Below, piece after piece: positions 59,179 to 64,000 of a DNA stretch of 64,000 nt (positions within the stretch are counted from its first letter, which is position 1; each line of letters starts with the position of its first letter). A model generated the notes under the pieces. The model was not told where the DNA came from, made no database searches, and was given only the letters and a program-made list of their open reading frames with translations. The DNA comes from Azospirillum lipoferum (GTDB lineage: Bacteria; Pseudomonadota; Alphaproteobacteria; Azospirillales; Azospirillaceae): NCBI RefSeq assembly GCF_024170005.1, contig NZ_JALJXJ010000001.1, positions 558,001 to 622,000 of the forward strand, read 5' to 3'. Both the position numbers and the translations under genes were made by a program.

Positions 59179-61827
59179 ATGTTGGAAAAGACGTACCGGC
59201 CCGCCGAGGTCGAGGAGAAGCACTACCGCCTGTGGGAAGAGTCGGGCGCCTTCGCCGCTCAGCCGCAGGGGAACGGCAAGCCCTACACCATCATGATGCC
59301 GCCGCCGAACGTAACCGGCAGCCTGCACATGGGCCATGCGCTGACCTTCACCATCCAGGACGTGCTGACCCGTTACAACCGGATGCGCGGCCGCGACGCC
59401 CTGTGGCAGCCCGGCACCGACCATGCCGGCATCGCCACCCAGATGGTGGTGGAGCGCAATCTGGCGAAGGACGGCAAGACGCGCCACGATTTCGGCCGCG
59501 ATGCCTTCATCGACAAGGTTTGGGAATGGAAGGCGGAATCGGGTGGCACGATTACCCGCCAGCTGCGTCGCCTGGGCGCCTCGCCGGACTGGCCGCGCGA
59601 GCGCTTCACCATGGACGAGGGGCTGAGCCGCGCCGTCCGCAAGGTGTTCGTGGAGCTTCACCGCCAGGGCCTGATCTACAAGGACAAGCGGCTGGTCAAC
59701 TGGGATCCGAAGCTGCACACCGCCATCTCCGATCTCGAGGTCGAGCAGAAGGAGATCAAGGGCAACCTCTGGCACTTCCGCTATCCGATTGACGGGGAGG
59801 AGGGGCGCTTCATCGTGGTCGCCACCACCCGTCCGGAAACCATGCTGGGCGACACCGGCGTTGCGGTGCATCCGGAGGACGAGCGCTACAAGGACCTGAT
59901 CGGCAGGATGGTCCGCCTGCCGCTGGTCGGCCGCCTGATCCCGATCGTCGGCGACGAATATGCCGATCCGGAGACCGGATCGGGTGCTGTCAAGATCACG
60001 CCGGCCCACGACTTCAACGATTTCGAGGTCGGGAAGCGCTGCGGGCTTGAGCAGATCAACATCATGGATCGCGATGCCCGGCTGAACGACAATGTTCCCG
60101 AGGCCTATCGCGGGCTGGATCGCTACGAGGCGCGCAAGAAGATCGTCGCCGAGCTGGAAGCGCTGGAGCTTCTGGAGAAGATTGAGCCGCACACCCACAT
60201 GGTCCCGCACGGCGACCGCTCCGGCGTCGCGATCGAGCCGTGGCTGACCGACCAGTGGTATGTCGACGCTGCGACCCTGGCCAAGCCGGCCATCGAGGCG
60301 GTGGAGACGGGCAAGACCGTGTTCGTGCCCAAGCAGTGGGAGAACACCTATTTCGAGTGGATGCGCAACATCCAGCCCTGGTGCATCAGCCGCCAGATCT
60401 GGTGGGGCCATCAGATCCCGGCCTGGTATGGACCGGACGGCATCTTCTTCGTCGAGGAAAGCGAGGAGGAGGCGCACGCCGCCGCCTGTAAGCACTACGG
60501 CAAGGATGTCGAACTGACGCGTGATGCCGACGTGCTCGACACTTGGTTCTCGTCGGCGCTCTGGCCCTTCTCGACGCTCGGCTGGCCCGACCAGACGCCG
60601 GAGCTGGACCGTTACTACCCGACCGATGTGCTGGTCACTGGCTTCGACATCATCTTCTTCTGGGTTGCCCGGATGATGATGATGGGCCTGCACTTCATGA
60701 AGGATGTGCCCTTCCGTACCGTCTACATCCATGCCCTCGTCCGTGACGAGAAGGGGCAGAAGATGTCGAAGTCGAAGGGCAACGTCATCGACCCGCTGGA
60801 GATCATCGACCAGTATGGCACCGATGCGCTGCGCTTCACCCTGTCGGCGATGGCCGCCCAGGGCCGTGACATCAAGCTGGCGGTCAACCGGGTCGAGGGC
60901 TACCGCAACTTCGCGACCAAGCTGTGGAACGCCGCCCGCTATTGCCAGATGAATGGCTGCGAGCCGGTCGCCGGCTACAAGCCGGTTAGGCTGACGCAGA
61001 CGGTCAACCGCTGGATCGTTGGCGCGCTGGCCGATGCGGCGAAGAAGGTCGCCGAGTCGATCGACGCCTACAAGTTCAACGAGGCCGCCGGCGCTGCCTA
61101 CCAGTTCACCTGGGGCACCTTCTGCGACTGGTACATGGAATTCACCAAGCCGATCCTGGCTGGTACCGACGAGGCGGCGAAGGCGGAGACGCGGGCGACC
61201 ACCGCCTGGGTGCTTGACCAGATCCTGCATATCCTGCATCCGCTGATGCCCTTCATCACCGAAGAACTGTGGGAGCAGCTGTCGCCGGCCCGTGCCAACC
61301 GCCTGATTTCGGCAGAGTGGCCGGAGTTCGCCGCCGACGTTGTCGATCCGGCGTCGCGCGACGAGATGGATTGGGTGGTGCGGCTGATTACCTCGGTTCG
61401 CTCGATGCGGTCGGAGATGAACGTCCCGCCGGCGGCGCAGATCGAGCTGAAGCTGAAGGACCCGAACGCGGTCAGCCTGAAGCGGTTGGACACCCACCGT
61501 GACCTGATCCTGCGGATGGCCCGCCTGTCGAGTGTCGAGCCGCTGCAAGGCGACGTGCCGAAGAGCAGCGTCCAGGCCGTTCTGGACGAGACTACGTTGG
61601 TTCTGCCGCTGGAAGGCATCGTCGATCTCGACAAGGAGAAGGCGCGCTTGTCCAAGGAAATCGACAAGCTCACCGGCGAGATCAAGAAGATCGACGCCAA
61701 GCTGTCGAACGAGCAGTTTGTCGCCAAGGCTCCGGAAGAGGTGATTGAGGAACAGCGCGACCGCCGCGAGGCCGCCGACCAGGCTCGCGACAAGCTGCAG
61801 AAGGCGCTGGAGATGCTGGCAGGGTGA
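59179..61827 (+). CDS. valS: Valyl-tRNA synthetase
   Basis: The 882-residue class I synthetase has the HIGH motif in [20 protein letters not shown], the KMSKS motif in [20 protein letters not shown], the editing CP1 domain ([20 protein letters not shown]) and the C-terminal coiled coil ([20 protein letters not shown]). It charges tRNA-Val. Its length is slightly short of E. coli ValS. The start is uncertain: GTG at 59173 and ATG at 59179 are both in frame, and neither has a strong ribosome-binding site. Confidence 0.97.
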   Translation: MLEKTYRPAEVEEKHYRLWEESGAFAAQPQGNGKPYTIMMPPPNVTGSLHMGHALTFTIQDVLTRYNRMRGRDALWQPGTDHAGIATQMVVERNLAKDGKTRHDFGRDAFIDKVWEWKAESGGTITRQLRRLGASPDWPRERFTMDEGLSRAVRKVFVELHRQGLIYKDKRLVNWDPKLHTAISDLEVEQKEIKGNLWHFRYPIDGEEGRFIVVATTRPETMLGDTGVAVHPEDERYKDLIGRMVRLPLVGRLIPIVGDEYADPETGSGAVKITPAHDFNDFEVGKRCGLEQINIMDRDARLNDNVPEAYRGLDRYEARKKIVAELEALELLEKIEPHTHMVPHGDRSGVAIEPWLTDQWYVDAATLAKPAIEAVETGKTVFVPKQWENTYFEWMRNIQPWCISRQIWWGHQIPAWYGPDGIFFVEESEEEAHAAACKHYGKDVELTRDADVLDTWFSSALWPFSTLGWPDQTPELDRYYPTDVLVTGFDIIFFWVARMMMMGLHFMKDVPFRTVYIHALVRDEKGQKMSKSKGNVIDPLEIIDQYGTDALRFTLSAMAAQGRDIKLAVNRVEGYRNFATKLWNAARYCQMNGCEPVAGYKPVRLTQTVNRWIVGALADAAKKVAESIDAYKFNEAAGAAYQFTWGTFCDWYMEFTKPILAGTDEAAKAETRATTAWVLDQILHILHPLMPFITEELWEQLSPARANRLISAEWPEFAADVVDPASRDEMDWVVRLITSVRSMRSEMNVPPAAQIELKLKDPNAVSLKRLDTHRDLILRMARLSSVEPLQGDVPKSSVQAVLDETTLVLPLEGIVDLDKEKARLSKEIDKLTGEIKKIDAKLSNEQFVAKAPEEVIEEQRDRREAADQARDKLQKALEMLAG

Positions 61828-61869
61828 TCCGTCGGGGGTGAGGGGGCGGCTGTTGCCCCCTCCCTAACC

Positions 61870-62013
61870 CTACAGCGTAAAGATCGCCAGCAGCACCAGC
61901 ACCGCAATAACCCCGGCGATGCTGAGCTTCATGAATTTGGTGAAGGCGATCCAGGTCGCCTGATGGGAGCGGACGGTCTCCTCACTGACCGGGTTCGGGC
62001 TCACGGCCGCCAT
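61870..62013 (-). CDS. aa3-type cytochrome c oxidase subunit IV peptide
   Basis: The 47-residue peptide begins MAAVSPNPVSEETVRSHQAT and ends in one transmembrane helix (FMKLSIAGVIAVLVLLAIFT). The HxATWxxFTKFMK pattern before the helix matches the short bacterial aa3 subunit IV family. It would stabilise the aa3 terminal oxidase; no other oxidase gene is nearby. GGAGG is about 10 nt upstream of the ATG at 62013. Confidence 0.88.
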   Translation of the reverse strand: MAAVSPNPVSEETVRSHQATWIAFTKFMKLSIAGVIAVLVLLAIFTL

Positions 62014-62139
62014 ATCGATCAACCCTCCAACAGTTTCTTTTGCCCGCAAATTTTGACGCGGACGCGTGGAAACGCAACAGATTCCGAGCGGAACCGTCAA
62101 CGATGCCGGAAGGGTGGGTGGTCGGAAGGGAAGGCGCGT

Positions 62140-62793
62140 CTAAAGCGGCGGGTTTACCATAGCCGCCAATTCCAGAATCGGACCGTCGATCCGCACCAGA
62201 TCGCCGTCGACTTGGGCCCGGCCTTCGGCGATCAGGCGGACGGCGTGGGGGTAGAGCTTGTGCTCCGACTCCAGGATGCGGTCGGCAAGGCTGTGGGCGT
62301 CATCGCCGGGCAGGACCGGGACGGCCGCCTGGGCAATGATTGGACCCTCGTCCATCTCCGGACGCACATAATGGACCGTGCAGCCATGGAAGCGGACGCC
62401 GGTTGCCAGTGCCCGCTCATGGGTGTCCAGCCCCTTGAAGGAGGGCAGCAGGGACGGGTGGATGTTGATGAGCGCATTGTGCCACTGCCCGACGAACCAG
62501 GGTGACAGCAGGCGCATGAAGCCGGCAAGGCAGACCAGCTCGACTCCGGCCTCGCGCAGGGCGGCGTCCATCGCCGCCTCGAAGGCCGGCTTGTCGCCGG
62601 GATAGTCGCGGTGGTTGACCACCGCGGTGGCGATCCCGGCCTTGGCCGCCCGCTCGAGGCCGAAGGCGTCGGCCTTGTTGGACAGCACCAGCGCGATCTC
62701 GGCCGGGAAACCCGGCGCGGCGCAGGCGTCGATCAACGCCTGCAGATTGCTGCCGCGCCCCGAGATCAGGACGCCGAGCTTCAACTTGCTCAT
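62140..62793 (-). CDS. purN: Phosphoribosylglycinamide formyltransferase
   Basis: The 217-residue enzyme transfers a formyl group from 10-formyl-THF to GAR in purine synthesis. Motifs are intact: KLGVLISGRGSNLQALIDAC, the catalytic His in INIHPSLLPSFKGLDTHERA, and the Asp loop CTVHYVRPEMDEGPIIAQAA. It follows purM on the same strand by about 20 nt, a typical operon. The ATG at 62793 or the adjacent 62796 could be used; AGGA precedes both. Confidence 0.96.
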   Translation of the reverse strand: MSKLKLGVLISGRGSNLQALIDACAAPGFPAEIALVLSNKADAFGLERAAKAGIATAVVNHRDYPGDKPAFEAAMDAALREAGVELVCLAGFMRLLSPWFVGQWHNALINIHPSLLPSFKGLDTHERALATGVRFHGCTVHYVRPEMDEGPIIAQAAVPVLPGDDAHSLADRILESEHKLYPHAVRLIAEGRAQVDGDLVRIDGPILELAAMVNPPL

Positions 62794-62814
62794 CAAACGA
62801 TCCTTAGGCGTCCC

Positions 62815-63876
62815 TTACGCGGTCCAGGCCGCGTCCATGCCGTTGACGGTCACGCGGGCATCGCCGTTCCTGAGGGCGGTGACGGTGCCGACGGTGAAGA
62901 CCGTCTCGCCGCCATCGCGCAGGATGTCGGTTGCCTCGGCAGCCTTGTCGGCCGAAACCACGACGACCATGCCGAGGCCGACGTTGAAGGTGCGGGCCAT
63001 CTCGTACGGAGCGATGCCGCCGGTCTTCATCAGCCAGGAGAAGACGGGGGGCAGGGTCCAGGTCGAGGCATCGAGCACGACACCCAGCCCATCGGGCAGG
63101 ACGCGCGGAATATTCTCGATCAGGCCGCCGCCGGTGATATGGGCCATGGCGCGGACCGTGCCGGCGCGCACCGCCTTCAGCGTGCTCTTCACATAGATGC
63201 GGGTCGGGGTCAGCAGCGCTTCGCCCAGAGTCTTCGACGCATCCCACGGGCAGGCGGAGTCGTAGCCGAGGCCTGACTTCTCCACCAGCTTGCGGACCAG
63301 CGAATAACCGTTGGAATGCACGCCGGTGGAGGCGAGGCCGAGGACCACGTCGCCCGCCTGCACGGCGGAGCCGGTCAGGGCGTGCTGGCGTTCTACCGCA
63401 CCTACGGAGAAGCCGGCGAGATCGTAATCGCCTTCGGAATACATGCCCGGCATTTCGGCGGTCTCGCCGCCGACCAGCGCGCAGCCGGCCTGACGGCAGC
63501 CTTCGGCGATGCCGGCGACGATGTCGCGGCCGGCGGCCACGTCCAGCTTGCCGGTGGCGTAGTAATCGAGGAACAGCAGCGGCTCGGCGCCCTGGACCAC
63601 CAGATCGTTGACGCACATGGCGACGAGGTCGATGCCGACCGTGTCGTGGCGGTTGGCGAGAATCGCCACCTTCAGCTTGGTGCCGACGCCGTCGGTCGTC
63701 GCGACCAGAAGCGGATCCTGGTAGCCGGCAGCGCGCAGATCGAACAGCGCGCCGAAACCGCCCAGGCCCGCGTCGGAGCCTGAACGCGCGGTGGAGCGGG
63801 CAAGCGGCTTGATCGCTTCGACAAGCGCGTTGCCCGCATCGATGTCCACACCGGCCTGCTTGTAGGCGTCGGACAT
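62815..63876 (-). CDS. purM: Phosphoribosylformylglycinamidine cyclo-ligase
   Basis: The 353-residue AIR synthetase catalyses ATP-dependent ring closure after PurL. Features: [80 protein letters not shown] and [20 protein letters not shown]. It is the first gene of a purMN pair. The divergent gene at 63974 starts about 100 bp away, so they share the upstream region. Confidence 0.97.
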   Translation of the reverse strand: MSDAYKQAGVDIDAGNALVEAIKPLARSTARSGSDAGLGGFGALFDLRAAGYQDPLLVATTDGVGTKLKVAILANRHDTVGIDLVAMCVNDLVVQGAEPLLFLDYYATGKLDVAAGRDIVAGIAEGCRQAGCALVGGETAEMPGMYSEGDYDLAGFSVGAVERQHALTGSAVQAGDVVLGLASTGVHSNGYSLVRKLVEKSGLGYDSACPWDASKTLGEALLTPTRIYVKSTLKAVRAGTVRAMAHITGGGLIENIPRVLPDGLGVVLDASTWTLPPVFSWLMKTGGIAPYEMARTFNVGLGMVVVVSADKAAEATDILRDGGETVFTVGTVTALRNGDARVTVNGMDAAWTA

Positions 63877-63973
63877 GTTATAGGACTGGGTGCTGATGGT
63901 ATCCTCGCTTGGGCTGAGCTATATACCGGGCCTTGGGCTCGGGCCGAACATACTCGAATCGGAAGGCTTTGCA

Positions 63974-64000
63974 ATGCTCCACCGCCGCCGTGCGCCGCTC
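63974..64000 (+). CDS. Start of a rightward gene, truncated by the window
   Basis: An ATG at 63974 preceded by GGAAGG at 7 nt opens a frame giving MLHRRRAPL before the window ends. The basic start could be the n-region of a signal peptide. Nothing more can be said. In related genomes a DUF2066 gene is often divergent from purM, but that is recollection and cannot be tested here. Confidence 0.4.

Noticed and set aside
59116..61548. 810-codon open frame on the minus strand opposite valS
   Set aside because: It is the mirror frame of a highly conserved synthetase gene in high-GC DNA; its translation is His/Gln/Asp/Arg-rich without any domain.
61855..61875. CCCTCCCTAACCC as a fourth copy of the small RNA core
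   Set aside because: The order of elements differs, there is no FNR box and no terminator, and it lies at the end of the valS gene.
1..64000. CRISPR array, insertion sequence, prophage or integron
   Set aside because: No spaced direct repeats, transposase or integrase genes, or terminal inverted repeats were seen. The only tandem repeats are the PAS duplication, the RTX repeats and the short unit at 12625.

Overview
The window looks like a chromosomal segment of a high-GC alphaproteobacterium, most likely from the Rhodospirillales and Azospirillum-like. This placement is inferred from gene content, not from a search. The pointers are a PopZ-type polar organiser, TamA/TamB, an AapJQMP amino-acid transporter, an aa3-type oxidase subunit IV peptide, a SAM-II riboswitch on metZ, CtrA-type TTAA-N7-TTAA boxes, and phasin with fatty-acid genes. 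I saw no phage, insertion sequence, CRISPR array or other sign of recent transfer. Base composition is even, apart from a short AT-richer stretch at about 39.4-39.6 kb.

Layout. 0-5.4 kb: the end of tamA, then tamB. 5.4-9.2 kb: small proteins, a Sel1/SLT lytic transglycosylase, an ECF sigma factor and a DUF1328 peptide. 9.5-16.7 kb: a periplasmic protein, YjbH, OsmC, a CDF metal exporter, phasin, metZ with its riboswitch, and an AraC regulator. 16.7-23.1 kb: murJ and two large histidine kinases. 23.2-29.3 kb: a lipid and acyl-CoA block (VOC protein, etfA, etfB, thioesterase, MerR regulator, fadD, SCP2 protein). 29.3-32.2 kb: small secreted proteins, a flavin reductase and motB. 32.4-38 kb: an ATP-grasp/alpha-E pair, bpt, and the membrane subunits of a TRAP transporter. 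38-41.6 kb: a PRC-barrel lipoprotein, an RTX protein, hisI and a cystathionine beta-lyase. 42-47.6 kb: aapJQMP and a HisC-like aminotransferase. 48-54.6 kb: acetyltransferases, sseA, alaX, cysK, an ADP-ribose pyrophosphatase and an HtrA-like protein without a catalytic triad. 55-59 kb: tRNA-Asn, tRNA-Cys, a Pcm-like methyltransferase, rhodanese, tolC and popZ. 59-64 kb: valS, an oxidase peptide, purN, purM and the first codons of a rightward gene.

The most interesting signal is a family of three very short intergenic transcription units, two in tandem at 47.65-47.92 kb and one at 39.80-39.91 kb. Each has a perfect FNR/FixK-type box (TTGAY-N4-RTCAA) about 42 bp upstream of an identical 17-nt core, TGTCTCTAACCCTCCCT, followed within about 30 nt by a strong intrinsic terminator. 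They look like oxygen-regulated small RNAs of about 58-66 nt with an unpaired anti-Shine-Dalgarno 5' end. One plausible target, the ribosome-binding site of the TRAP operon, lies in the same window.

Other regulatory signals are two tandem CtrA boxes at the RTX promoter, one CtrA box upstream of motB, a MerR-type operator between fadD and the SCP2 gene, and the SAM-II riboswitch with its terminator upstream of metZ. Sulfur amino-acid genes (metZ, a metC-like gene, cysK, sseA) and envelope genes (tamAB, murJ, yjbH, tolC, lytic transglycosylase) recur through the window but are not clustered.
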